Source: Niveibacterium sp. 24ML
GTDB taxonomy: Bacteria; Pseudomonadota; Gammaproteobacteria; Burkholderiales; Rhodocyclaceae
Reading direction: 5' to 3'
Length of the DNA stretch: 64,000 nucleotides
Assembly: GCF_026586805.1 (NCBI RefSeq)
Contig: NZ_JAPFHA010000024.1
Location: 1-64,000 of the forward strand
Both the position numbers and the translations under genes were made by a program. Positions 1 to 7,920 of this stretch are shown here, piece by piece (the first letter of the stretch is position 1; each line of letters opens with the position of its first letter). The notes below the pieces were generated by a model. That model saw only the letters and a program-made list of their open reading frames with translations, was not told the origin of the DNA and ran no database searches.

Positions 1-2
1 TG

Positions 3-179
3 CTCTGCCTGGGGTGGGACGCTTATCCCTACGACAACTGCATCCCCGAATCGTTCACGGGGTTTTGCATCACCCTGCTAGCCGTTACTACGCAATCAGA
101 TGACGTTTCCTACAACCGGACTCGCGAGCTGGCCCACATCCGCCATCTATCGACTGCTACGCTTATCCAAGAGCATTAG
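3..179 (+). CDS. C-terminal end of an unidentified protein, cut by the window edge
   Basis: The frame entering at base 3 stays open for 58 codons to TAG at 177-179. The peptide contains GWDAYPYDNCIPES and ends LIQEH; its mixed hydrophobic and polar composition looks protein-like, but I do not recognise the family. The start lies outside the window. About 67 bases separate it from the TerB-like gene, so it could belong to the same plus-strand cluster. An open frame this short could also be chance. Confidence 0.4.
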   Translation, partial: LCLGWDAYPYDNCIPESFTGFCITLLAVTTQSDDVSYNRTRELAHIRHLSTATLIQEH

Positions 180-246
180 GAAGCATCGTTGACTAGATAA
201 ACCTTGAGCAATATCGCTTCCGACCTACCTCTCACGAGCGACCATC

Positions 247-639
247 ATGTACCTGAACCGATTGGCTGAATCCGAAAAAGTTGCTTTCTACTCCCTCGCG
301 CACGCGATCGCAGCATCGCACGATGGAATCTCCTTTGAGGAGCAGGCGCTCCTCGATTCCATCCTCTCAGAAATGCAGATAGCACTCCCGGGCGCCATCT
401 TGCCCATCGCTGATGCGTTAAAAGCATTCCAATCTGATGAGCATAAGCGCCTCGTCCTATTGGAACTGATGCTTATTGCGCTTGTGGACGACGATTTTGC
501 CGACGCCGAAAAACGTGTACTCAGTCAAGCCGCAAGTGAATTCCAACTCGGTGACCACCTCGTTGAACGAGCTGCATCTTGGGCCGAAAGCATGCTCGGC
601 CTTTTCCGTAGCGGCCAACGCTTTATCCAGTTTTCCTGA
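247..639 (+). CDS. TerB-like small helical protein
   Basis: A 130-residue, all-helical acidic protein. Two repeated signatures resemble the TerB/DjlA-type fold: DGISFEEQALLDSILSEM near residues 27-44, and a hydrophobic helix followed by VDDDFADAEKRVLSQ near 80-95. TerB-like domains are known from tellurite/phage-resistance gene sets and often sit at membranes as adaptor or metal-sensing modules; the function here is inferred. The start is ATG at 247 and the next gene begins 30 bases after the stop. Together with the following two genes it forms a compact plus-strand unit. No catalytic residues are evident. Confidence 0.6.
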   Translation: MYLNRLAESEKVAFYSLAHAIAASHDGISFEEQALLDSILSEMQIALPGAILPIADALKAFQSDEHKRLVLLELMLIALVDDDFADAEKRVLSQAASEFQLGDHLVERAASWAESMLGLFRSGQRFIQFS

Positions 640-669
640 GACCACCCTTCAATAGAGAGATCGATCATC

Positions 670-1785
670 ATGGTCTTACCAGTAATTGCTGTACCCTGGA
701 TTCTTGGCGGCCTATCCGCTGCAGCTGGCGCACTTGGGCTGAAAAAGGGATACGACGCCAAGACCAATTTCGATCATGCAAAGCTTGTAGTGACAAGCGC
801 ACAGCGCGACTTTGCAATTGCCTCCGAGAGGCTTCAGAAGACCAAAGTCAACGTATCCAGGTCGCTAGAGACTCTTGGCAAGCTACGACTCGACATCGAT
901 TCAGAGGACATGCAGCGATTTATCGCCGTCGTCGAGCAGATCAATCACGCCAACCACAAACCGATCAGCCTAGGTGCGACCCATGTAGCCGTGAGCGCCC
1001 CCGAGCTCAAAGAAATTAAGGTTTCTTCGTATCAAGCCACTGACCTGCTTAAGGACGGAATCGGAGCAGTCTCGTCCGGAGTGTTCATTGGCGTTGGCGC
1101 CAGCGGATTAGCTTCGAGCGTTGGTGTTGTTGCTGGCTCAACGACTGCAATCAGCGGTTTGACCGGAGTCGCGGCAACAAATGCAACTCTCGCATGGCTT
1201 GGTGGAGGATCCCTTGCAGCAGGAGGAATGGGAATGGCTGGAGGAACCGCCATTCTCGGTGGCGTCATTGCGGGTCCTGCTCTCGCAATAATTGGATATT
1301 CAGCGGCATCGAAGTCCGAAAAGGCTCTGACTGAGGCCTTTGAGATGGAGTCTGAAATTCGCGAAGCGATCGAGCAGGTTGAAAATGGAAACGCGTTGTT
1401 GGTTTCTATCCGAGAAAGATCTGAAGAGATGCGGGCGGTAATATCTGATCTACGCGCCAGATACTTATCGGTACTTTCTAACGCCGAGAAAATGGTTTCT
1501 ATCAAGCTAGCGCAAAAAGGAGAGGCTGAGGCGGCTTGGAACCAAGCCGGGATGATAACCAAGGCACTGCGAAAAGTGAAAGGCGCAAAGTTCCAAGACC
1601 CACTCGATTTCACCAGTTTCTCACAGAGTGAAAAAGACCTGTATTCATTGCTAAATCTGTTCGGCGTTGCGCTGTACCGCATGATCAAGGTCAAGATTCT
1701 CGACGAGGATGGCTTGGTCACAACTGAAAGTGAAGGGTCTGTGGCGGAGGCCCGACTGCTATTAAAAGGAAGTAACTCGCAATGA
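670..1785 (+). CDS. Glycine-rich membrane protein with flanking coiled coils
   Basis: 371 residues. A short hydrophobic N-terminus (VLPVIAVPWILGGLSAAAGALGL) is followed by a helical, coiled-coil-like stretch (about 35-125). A long Gly/Ala-rich hydrophobic region (about 130-210, including GGGSLAAGGMGMAGGTAILGG) has glycine-zipper spacing typical of membrane-inserting segments. A second charged coiled coil (about 215-300) comes next, then a soluble C-terminus. This architecture (helix, glycine-zipper membrane core, helix) is seen in pore-forming or membrane-remodelling proteins; the assignment is inference, as I do not recognise a named family. The stop overlaps the next start by 4 bases (ATGA), so the two are probably translationally coupled. 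Confidence 0.6.
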   Translation: MVLPVIAVPWILGGLSAAAGALGLKKGYDAKTNFDHAKLVVTSAQRDFAIASERLQKTKVNVSRSLETLGKLRLDIDSEDMQRFIAVVEQINHANHKPISLGATHVAVSAPELKEIKVSSYQATDLLKDGIGAVSSGVFIGVGASGLASSVGVVAGSTTAISGLTGVAATNATLAWLGGGSLAAGGMGMAGGTAILGGVIAGPALAIIGYSAASKSEKALTEAFEMESEIREAIEQVENGNALLVSIRERSEEMRAVISDLRARYLSVLSNAEKMVSIKLAQKGEAEAAWNQAGMITKALRKVKGAKFQDPLDFTSFSQSEKDLYSLLNLFGVALYRMIKVKILDEDGLVTTESEGSVAEARLLLKGSNSQ

Positions 1786-2261
1786 AGAATCTTGGAAAGA
1801 AGTTATTGTCTTTAACTAAAAAAGGCAACGCCATCCCAAACACAAATAGAGGGGAGAAACCCATTCTTCCAGCAGTGCTGAAAGCTTTGGAGAAAGCGCC
1901 TACGCACGTCGTTGACGGCGTGACCAACGTTTTTTCCCAAGTTACCGATTACCTTCAAACTGCTGAAGTCGAGACCACGAAACGAACGGAGATCGCGGCA
2001 AAACGTGATGTCGCCATCGAAGCGCTTCAGAATCAGCGCACAGCATTTGAGCTACTAATGAAGCTCACGTTTCAGGAACGCGCTGCGGTCATCCAAAAGC
2101 AGTTCGATGTCCTAGACCGAGCCATGGCATCTGGCGATGTTTCCACCGTAAAGAGCGCGCTAGACGGAATGGTGGCGGTAATTCAGAGCTCGCCATTCAA
2201 ATCGATTCAGGAAATGCAGATGGCCATGGGGTCGAAGGACTTTGTGGTGCGATTGGAATAG
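1782..2261 (+). CDS. Coiled-coil protein coupled to the membrane protein upstream
   Basis: 159 residues beginning at an ATG that overlaps the preceding stop (ATGA). The N-terminus is basic (KNLGKKLLSLTKKG). A charged helix at about 60-110 carries a heptad-like pattern (VETTKRTEIAAKRDVAIEAL), and the C-terminal half is helical with ERAAVIQKQFDVLDRAMASGD. No known domain was recognised. Tight coupling with the glycine-rich membrane protein, and the TerB-like gene just upstream, suggest that the three products work together, perhaps at the inner membrane. After this gene the sequence turns into IS remnants, so the unit probably ends here. Confidence 0.55.
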   Translation: MKNLGKKLLSLTKKGNAIPNTNRGEKPILPAVLKALEKAPTHVVDGVTNVFSQVTDYLQTAEVETTKRTEIAAKRDVAIEALQNQRTAFELLMKLTFQERAAVIQKQFDVLDRAMASGDVSTVKSALDGMVAVIQSSPFKSIQEMQMAMGSKDFVVRLE

Positions 2262-2334
2262 TCCAGTTTCTAGGAAAGTGCCGATCCGACCCCGTTCATT
2301 GAACCGCGCGCAGCCAACTCTTGGTTCGGGTTAT

Positions 2335-2380
2335 CGGGAGCGGGAGCGGGAGCGGGAGCGGGAGCGGGAGCGGGAGCGGG
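2335..2380 (+). repeat. Hexanucleotide tandem repeat (CGGGAG)7
   Basis: Seven exact copies of CGGGAG run from 2335 to 2376, followed by a partial copy. It lies in the gap between the coiled-coil gene and an IS3 remnant. On the minus strand it would read as alternating Pro-Ala, but no convincing gene uses it. Simple slippage-prone repeats like this are commonly length-variable between strains. Confidence 0.9.
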
Positions 2381-2384
2381 GCGG

Positions 2385-2921
2385 ATGATCACCCAGGTGA
2401 AACGTTTTGAACAACAAGCGCGTGTATCGGCTCTACCGCGAACTGGAACTGAGCCCGCGCACCAAGCCGCGCAAGTGACTGGTGTGCGCCAAGCCCGAAC
2501 CGCTGACGGTGTAGCGGTCGATTCACCCAGCCCTCTTTGGTTTCCCACCTTGGATCCTCAGTCAACGTGGGTCTCGACAATCGGGCCACGGCAGTCGCTC
2601 CTCCTGTGGAACGACGCCGCATGGCGCTCCCACCTCGACGGACTCCTGGAACTCGCACTCAGGGACGAACCGGCTGGATTGCTCTCACGCCTGATGGTGA
2701 CCCTGGCGCGCGAAGCCATTTTCGATGGCGAAACCTTGCAACTCGAACCTGAGCAGGCAGAGCGATTCCGCGCGGAGGGGGCTACGCAGCACTCAGTCTC
2801 GGATGATCTGGTCATCGTTTGCCGCGAAGAGGACTTCGCTGCTGTGGCGGCGACCGTTCTGGCGATCGCCCGCAAGGCAGGCTACACAGAGAGCGACTCC
2901 CAAACGCGCCGCACTCCGTAA
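2385..2921 (+). CDS. Hypothetical protein, 5' part built from IS debris
   Basis: An open frame of 178 codons. The first 45 or so codons run through the IS3 relic out of frame and are not credible. From about 2530 onward the peptide looks natural (WFPTLDPQSTWVSTIGPRQS, then LDGLLELALRDEPAGLLSRL), ending with a helical EEDFAAVAATVLAIARKAGY. An internal ATG at 2694 could be a real start. The likeliest reading is the remaining 3' part of a gene truncated by the IS insertion; alternatively it is a short intact gene preceding the ATPase gene. No family was recognised. Confidence 0.35.
   Translation: MITQVKRFEQQARVSALPRTGTEPAHQAAQVTGVRQARTADGVAVDSPSPLWFPTLDPQSTWVSTIGPRQSLLLWNDAAWRSHLDGLLELALRDEPAGLLSRLMVTLAREAIFDGETLQLEPEQAERFRAEGATQHSVSDDLVIVCREEDFAAVAATVLAIARKAGYTESDSQTRRTP
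2410..2514 (+). pseudogene. IS3-family transposase (orfB) relic
   Basis: The frame at 2410 reads NNKRVYRLYRELELSPRTKP and then stops at TGA, closely matching the conserved IS3-family OrfB segment N-K-R-V-Y-R-L-Y-R. A shifted frame just downstream reads LVCAKPEPLTV before TAG at 2512-2514, matching the KPEPLTV stretch that follows in the same family. So about 35 codons of a frameshifted integrase-core N-terminus remain. No terminal inverted repeats were found nearby. It marks a former insertion between the membrane-protein cluster and the AAA+ ATPase gene. Confidence 0.7.
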
Positions 2922-2989
2922 CGCTGCGTCACGCGCTGTCGCAAGCCCGCCCTACGCTGTTGGATCTCAACGCAACAGCGAGTACCAGG

Positions 2990-3859
2990 ATGTCAAAGAA
3001 ACTCAAGCTGTCGGCCTTCGTGACGGCGGCGCGCCTCGCACGCGCGCTGAAGGGCAGCAAATCAAGCTCCCGAGCAACAAACCAGAACGATGAGACGAAG
3101 CCCAAACTGGAACTGGTCCGCGCGCTTGAACGGCGGTGGGAGGTGCGGCCCAAGTTTCTGCGGGATGCCACCAACGAAGTCGGAGTCATGGCCGCCTTCG
3201 GCGTATGCCTGCGGGCCGAGCACTATGACCATCAGACTGTCGCCTACATCTATGGCAAACCGGGCACCGGAAAGACAACCCTGCTCCGCGCAACAGCCGA
3301 ACTACTGCATGAGATCGACCCCGATTTCTGCGTACCCGTTCTGGCATGTGAGGATTTTTACGGGGACGTCGTCCGATGCTATCAACAGAAGTCGTTCGAC
3401 AAGTTCAAGAACCAGTACCGCAAACCGGACTGGTTGCTTCTGGATGACGTCCAACACCTGGCGAACAAACATCGGACCCAGGAAGAGCTCCTGCACCTGC
3501 TGAACGCCCGCGAGAACGCAGGCAAGGTGACGATCGTCACCGCCAATGCGCCGCCCTGCAAGCTAGAGGGCATCGACGACGCGCTCATCTCCCGGTTTCA
3601 GGGTGGGCCAGTCGTAGAGATCCGTGCCCCAAGGCCCGCAGGGCCTGAAGATCTCGACGAACGCTGGGGTGAAGGCCGTGAGGCCGAAAAGTTAAGCCCC
3701 GACGATTGGTGCGCGATCTTGGATGTCGTTGGACACGATCTCAGAAAGGTTCGCGGAGTACTGAGTTCGCTGTGGGTTGAACGCGCCGTCAGCGGGTCAG
3801 AAACGCCACTGGATCAGATCCTGCTGCGTTTCAGCCACGGCAAGCACGCCAATACATGA
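2990..3859 (+). CDS. DnaA-like AAA+ ATPase (domain III only)
   Basis: 289 residues from ATG 2990; an earlier in-frame start at 2819 adds a low-complexity Arg/Cys-rich leader and was rejected. It carries Walker A GKPGTGKT (89-96), Walker B LLLDD (149-153) and a DnaA-like run after it (HLANKHRTQEELLHLLNAR), sensor 1 TAN (184-186), an arginine-finger box SRF (201-203) and a sensor-2-like RKVRG (about 252-256). This is the order and spacing of DnaA/Hda domain III. The DnaA N-terminal domain and the DNA-binding domain IV are absent; a basic N-terminal 40 residues replaces them. It is directly followed by a nuclease-helicase, so a role in loading or regulating DNA processing is plausible but inferred. 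Confidence 0.75.
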   Translation: MSKKLKLSAFVTAARLARALKGSKSSSRATNQNDETKPKLELVRALERRWEVRPKFLRDATNEVGVMAAFGVCLRAEHYDHQTVAYIYGKPGTGKTTLLRATAELLHEIDPDFCVPVLACEDFYGDVVRCYQQKSFDKFKNQYRKPDWLLLDDVQHLANKHRTQEELLHLLNARENAGKVTIVTANAPPCKLEGIDDALISRFQGGPVVEIRAPRPAGPEDLDERWGEGREAEKLSPDDWCAILDVVGHDLRKVRGVLSSLWVERAVSGSETPLDQILLRFSHGKHANT

Positions 3860-4009
3860 TTGGACAGGAATAGGCCAAGAATCGCATCGCGCAAGGCGGA
3901 TCTTCAGGAGACCAAGCCTCTGGCGCATAGCCACTCATTTGAGCCAGGTGGGGCTCTTCGGGCACCGGGTAGCGTTACCCTGTTCGTGACCGATAACGGA
4001 TACCACGTC

Positions 4010-5662
4010 ATGGCCCGCATCTGCCCGCCCCTAGCGCACTTCCAACCCGTCACCGCCGGGGAGTACGCCGAGCACGAGTGCATCCAGCAACTGGGCAGCG
4101 CCTTGCCGGATGGATTTGTGGTCTTCCACCACTTGCACGCGCATTCTGTGCATGCGGAGCGCGACTTCTTCGGCGAATACGACGTGGTGGTGCTGACGCC
4201 GAGCGGCCGCGTGGTCTCACTCGAGATCAAGGCGGGCGAGCTCGAGCTGAGCGGCGACGGTGTCGTGAAACGCTACGGCGCCCAACAGAAGGACGTCGGA
4301 AAGCAACTGGCCCGCCAGCACGCCGCGCTAGTCGCCTCGCTTCGACGCGCCCAACTGCACCCTACCGTCAATCATCTGCTGGTACTTCCGCATCATCGCT
4401 GGAACGCCGCCGATAGCTTGAGCATTCCAGCCGAGCGCGTCATCGACTGCGATGCCTATCCCGAGCTACACCGCCGGATTCTCCGAGATGAGTTCGGGCG
4501 GCCGCGGCTCATCCCTGAATCCTTGGTCGAGATCGAACAACATCTCATGGGGCATTTCCGGCTCGTTCCCGATGTCGACCGAATCGCGACCGCCAACGCG
4601 GAAATCCGCCAACACATGGCTAGCGGCCTTGCTACTTGGGTGCCGCGCATCGAAGTCCCTTCAAGGGCGTACGTCATTGAAGGCGCAGCAGGGTCCGGGA
4701 AGACACAACTTGCCCTGACCTTGCTGCGCGATGCCGCCAGCCGCAAGAAGCGAGCGCTCTATGTCTGCTTCAACCGCACCTTGGCCGACCACGTCGGCCG
4801 CATTGCGCCCGCCTCGTGCCATGTTGATACGCTGCACGGGCTTGCCAGAGACCTGATCGAGCGCAGCAGAGAAACGGTGGACTTTCAGCAGGAGGGTGTT
4901 TTCGACTGGATGATCCAGCGCTTGGCCGCGCATTACGACACGCAGCGCGGTCACTACGATCTGGTGATTCTCGATGAGGCGCAGGATTGCAAACCGGAGT
5001 GGGTCGACATCGTGGATGCCATGGGCCATGGCGAACATCAGTTCTATGTGCTGCACGATGAACAACAACGACTCTACGCACACGAGCGTTTCGGACTGGA
5101 GGATGCGGTACAGATTCGAACGCGCGAGAACTTCAGAAGCCCACGAGCCATCGTCAATCTGATCAACCTGCTGCAACTCACGCCAGAACCGATCGAAGCA
5201 CGCGGGCCGGTCGCGGGCACTGCGCCCGGCGTTGAAGCCTACGCGACAGGTAACGACCAGGCGCTCACCAAGGCCACCGAGTCAGCCGTTCGCCGCTGCA
5301 TCGAGGCCGGTTACCGGTCGGATCAGATCGTCGTGCTGAGCTGGCATGGGCAGAACAAGTCTCTGCTGCGCGAACTTGGCGAACTCGCCGGGCTGCGTCT
5401 GAACAAAACCACCGGGGAGTTCGACGCACAAGGCAACGCCAAACGGACGCCCGGCGAGCTTGAACTTGAGACGGTGTTCCGTTTCAAGGGCCGATCGGCA
5501 GAAGCTGTGGTCTTCACCGAAATCGACTTCGACGCGTTCGACCCGGCGACTTGCAGACGCTTGTACGTCGGGCTGACACGCGCGCGGACTCATCTAGAAC
5601 TGGTCACGTCCAATCGGGCAACGCATCTGATTACAGCGCGTATCCAGGGCTCAGACCGCTAA
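4010..5662 (+). CDS. NERD-domain nuclease fused to a UvrD/Rep-type SF1 helicase
   Basis: 550 residues from ATG 4010; the frame is open back to a TTG at 3860 but that extension is Arg-rich and unlike a domain. Residues about 15-140 form a NERD (nuclease-related) domain with the PD-(D/E)XK-like pattern D58 ... E72-I-K74 (VSLEIKAGE). The helicase part has Walker A GAAGSGKT (225-232), Walker B/motif II DEAQD (322-326) and a C-terminal motif VI stretch YVGLTRARTHLELV typical of UvrD/Rep. NERD-helicase fusions are known in many bacteria and turn up in defence islands; nucleic-acid cleavage coupled to unwinding is the expected activity. It starts about 150 bases after the DnaA-like ATPase gene. Confidence 0.8.
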   Translation: MARICPPLAHFQPVTAGEYAEHECIQQLGSALPDGFVVFHHLHAHSVHAERDFFGEYDVVVLTPSGRVVSLEIKAGELELSGDGVVKRYGAQQKDVGKQLARQHAALVASLRRAQLHPTVNHLLVLPHHRWNAADSLSIPAERVIDCDAYPELHRRILRDEFGRPRLIPESLVEIEQHLMGHFRLVPDVDRIATANAEIRQHMASGLATWVPRIEVPSRAYVIEGAAGSGKTQLALTLLRDAASRKKRALYVCFNRTLADHVGRIAPASCHVDTLHGLARDLIERSRETVDFQQEGVFDWMIQRLAAHYDTQRGHYDLVILDEAQDCKPEWVDIVDAMGHGEHQFYVLHDEQQRLYAHERFGLEDAVQIRTRENFRSPRAIVNLINLLQLTPEPIEARGPVAGTAPGVEAYATGNDQALTKATESAVRRCIEAGYRSDQIVVLSWHGQNKSLLRELGELAGLRLNKTTGEFDAQGNAKRTPGELELETVFRFKGRSAEAVVFTEIDFDAFDPATCRRLYVGLTRARTHLELVTSNRATHLITARIQGSDR

Positions 5663-5814
5663 CTTGCACAATCAGTCCCTCGGCATCGGCGAAGGAAGCT
5701 CGTCCAGCAGGCATGCCGATCACGGTGCGACGCGGAATGTCGCACCCCGCGATCAAGATCACGTCACACGACAGTCACGCCCGATTGCGGGCAGATCTCG
5801 ATCACGGAGCGCAT

Positions 5815-5961
5815 ATGTACCAAGACAACCGCCCGCTTGAAACCCTGGCCGCCTTCGCCCTCTCGTTCGCGGCTGGCATGGTGGCGACCGCCGCACTGTC
5901 GGTTTATACGGAGTGGGTCCGCCGGAGAGCGCATCAGACAGCCCATAACGCCCAGGCTTGA
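5815..5961 (+). CDS. Tiny single-pass membrane protein
   Basis: 48 residues from ATG 5815. A polar N-terminus (MYQDNRPLE) is followed by one hydrophobic helix, TLAAFALSFAAGMVATAALS, and a basic tail (VRRRAHQTAHNAQA), a plausible N-out single-pass topology. The stop TGA (5959-5961) overlaps the ATG of the next small gene by one base, which supports translation of both. No family was recognised. Confidence 0.5.
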   Translation: MYQDNRPLETLAAFALSFAAGMVATAALSVYTEWVRRRAHQTAHNAQA

Positions 5962-6188
5962 TGCTGATGCCCATTGCGCCTGCACCCGTGGCTTACCGCT
6001 GCTCAACGTGCAACTGGTCCCGCGTCGCAGCGCCTCGAAGCGATGTTCGGCTTCCCGGGTATGACCACTTCGTGAGCTGCCCGAATTGTGGTCATGCGCC
6101 GCTTGAGGTGCGTCCCGCGGGCACACTTCGCGACGGTCTCCACCTGGTGGCGCGAGCGCTCATCCGACTGATCCCGCCGCGCCGCTGA
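5961..6188 (+). CDS. Small CxxC-CxxC zinc-ribbon protein
   Basis: 75 residues; the ATG at 5961 overlaps the preceding stop by one base. It carries CSTC and, about 25 residues later, CPNCG, a four-cysteine zinc-ribbon layout. The C-terminal 30 residues are basic and amphipathic (LHLVARALIRLIPPRR). Such small ribbons often bind nucleic acid or act as protein adaptors; no specific function can be assigned. It is coupled to the small membrane protein upstream. Confidence 0.5.
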   Translation: MLMPIAPAPVAYRCSTCNWSRVAAPRSDVRLPGYDHFVSCPNCGHAPLEVRPAGTLRDGLHLVARALIRLIPPRR

Positions 6189-6270
6189 TCAGCCGACCCG
6201 ATCCGCTCGGTCTGGTTGGAACTCGCCGCGACCAATGCCCACTTCACCCTTCAAAACCAGGCGACACGCC

Positions 6271-7041
6271 ATGCACGCCCTGAAACCGGTCGCCCTTCAA
6301 GACGACAGCTATCGCTGGACGATCGGGATCTACTCGCGGCCATCTCAAGCAGATGCTGCGCGAAACCTTGCTGCCGGGTTCCGGGAAGGCTGGCCCGGTC
6401 GCGACGAATTCCTGACCTTCGTTTGGCGCTCAGATGTCGCCCCTAGCCGCGTCGCTTATGAAGATGCGTTTGCCAGCACGCCGTGCGACTTGCTGTTCGT
6501 GTTCGATGACCCATCCGCCCCCGACGAGATCGGCACATTGCTGCAAGCAGCGGTAAACGCGAGGCAAACGCCGATTCGCGTAACGGATTTGAATGGCAGA
6601 TCGGAACCTGCCTCCCCGTCTGCGCTTTCGTGGTCCGTCGAATTTGGCGACATTCAGGCGCACGCCATGCGCTTTGCCATGGCGGTGTTTTCTTCCTTCA
6701 TGGCAAAAGGGCTGGTGTGCGTCGACTGGGTGGATCTGCTGATGTTGCTTGATGCGCCGGGCCGTATCGCCACGATCACACATTGCGAAAGCGCCAGTGC
6801 GGGCGCGCTCATTGAGGCGTATGTCACTGCGCTCGAGAGCATCACGCGAAGTCCAGCGTCACCCGGCGCTGTCATGGGAACCCACACGACAATCATCAAC
6901 ACCGGTTCGCTCCGCATGGTCGACGTTCGTAAGATCGTCATGCGAACGCGCCAGCATTTTGGCGAAGAGGTGTGGCTAAGTTATGCGGCCCCGGAATACG
7001 CGTGCGAGCGCCTTCACGCGTTTCTGCTTTGCATCGCATGA
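6271..7041 (+). CDS. Unknown protein with a possible degenerate FtsZ/tubulin-like C-terminal half
   Basis: 256 residues from ATG 6271; ATG 6235 would add 12 residues with a poorer context. No close family was recognised. By eye, the second half follows the FtsZ order: GLVCVDWVDLLMLL resembles the GLINVDFADV helix, then a helix (SAGALIEAYVTALESI), then HTTIINTGSLRMVDVRKIV resembling the VLVNITGG.DL...E strand-helix, then a strand VWLSYAAPEY. The tubulin GTP-binding signature GGGTGTG is absent, so GTPase activity is not expected. The FtsZ relation is inference from pattern only and needs structure prediction. The gene is separated from the NUDIX gene by about 200 bases. Confidence 0.5.
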   Translation: MHALKPVALQDDSYRWTIGIYSRPSQADAARNLAAGFREGWPGRDEFLTFVWRSDVAPSRVAYEDAFASTPCDLLFVFDDPSAPDEIGTLLQAAVNARQTPIRVTDLNGRSEPASPSALSWSVEFGDIQAHAMRFAMAVFSSFMAKGLVCVDWVDLLMLLDAPGRIATITHCESASAGALIEAYVTALESITRSPASPGAVMGTHTTIINTGSLRMVDVRKIVMRTRQHFGEEVWLSYAAPEYACERLHAFLLCIA

Positions 7042-7242
7042 GGGGGCGAACTCAACTGTCGATGGACCTCACGTTTCGCGACGCAATCAGCGCGGTTTGC
7101 CGACGCGATGAGCAGAATCCTAGAGCCTTCACGCGTCCTCCTTGCGGCCGCATAGGCTCACCTCTTGAGCTATCTCGACACCGATAATCGAATGCGTCAG
7201 ATTGTTCCGGTTGTCGTTCGACGCCACCACCCAAAGACCTCC

Positions 7243-7920
7243 ATGCCGATCCCGCACCCTTGCAAGAACGAAGCAGGCGAGACGGTTTTCATCCGCCGTC
7301 CGCATCAACCGTCGCTGCTCAGCTACTGGCATGACGCGACGCAACTCGCGACGGTGGTGCCGGCCGGTGCGATGCCGCTGTATCTGAACGACGTGCAAAT
7401 CCTGTCGTGGGAGCGCGTACCGGAAACCGAAGCGCAGTGGCATGCATTCGCCGCCGCTGCCCGCTTCAAGGAACCCGCCTTCGAGGTGCCGCCCGGCAAG
7501 CGCCCCGCTGCTGGCACGGTCGTGCTCGAACCGGATGGGCGCGTGTGGCTGGTGGCGCCGAGTAATCAGTTCGCCGGCAATATCGCGACCTTCCCCAAAG
7601 GCCATGTCGACAAGGGTGGTGCGCTACGCCAGACCGCGGTGCGCGAGTGCTTCGAGGAATCGGGTCTCATGGTCGAACTTCTGGCCCATTTGATCGACAC
7701 CAAACGCACGAAAACGCACAACCGCTACTACCTCGCACGGCGGGTCGGCGGTACGCCAGCTGACATGGGCTGGGAGTCTCAGGCCGTGCATCTGGCTCCG
7801 CTTGCGGACCTCAATGAGCTCCTCAACAACCCGGGCGATCATCTTGTCGTGGACGCACTGCTTCAGCACCTGGAGAGCAGCCCAATTGCTTCCGATCTAC
7901 TTGGCACACACACGCAATGA
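7243..7920 (+). CDS. NUDIX hydrolase-fold protein with an altered Nudix box
   Basis: 225 residues from ATG 7243 (PIPHPCKNEAGETV, a typical N-terminus for this subgroup); further in-frame starts at 7192 and 7165 are possible. The Nudix box spans 120-142, GHVDKGGALRQTAVREC then FEESGL: the REUxEExGU core is intact (R134, E135, E138, E139, G141), but the Glu expected at 126 is Gly. The first 100 residues form an N-terminal extension. NUDIX enzymes cleave nucleoside diphosphates linked to X, including ADP-ribose and NAD(H). Location two genes before a sirtuin suggests NAD/ADP-ribose metabolism. The stop overlaps the next ATG (ATGA). Confidence 0.8.
   Translation: MPIPHPCKNEAGETVFIRRPHQPSLLSYWHDATQLATVVPAGAMPLYLNDVQILSWERVPETEAQWHAFAAAARFKEPAFEVPPGKRPAAGTVVLEPDGRVWLVAPSNQFAGNIATFPKGHVDKGGALRQTAVRECFEESGLMVELLAHLIDTKRTKTHNRYYLARRVGGTPADMGWESQAVHLAPLADLNELLNNPGDHLVVDALLQHLESSPIASDLLGTHTQ

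Noticed and set aside
3860-4009. TTG start for the NERD-helicase immediately after the ATPase stop
   Set aside because: The extra 50 residues are Arg/Pro-rich and not domain-like; ATG 4010 precedes the NERD domain.
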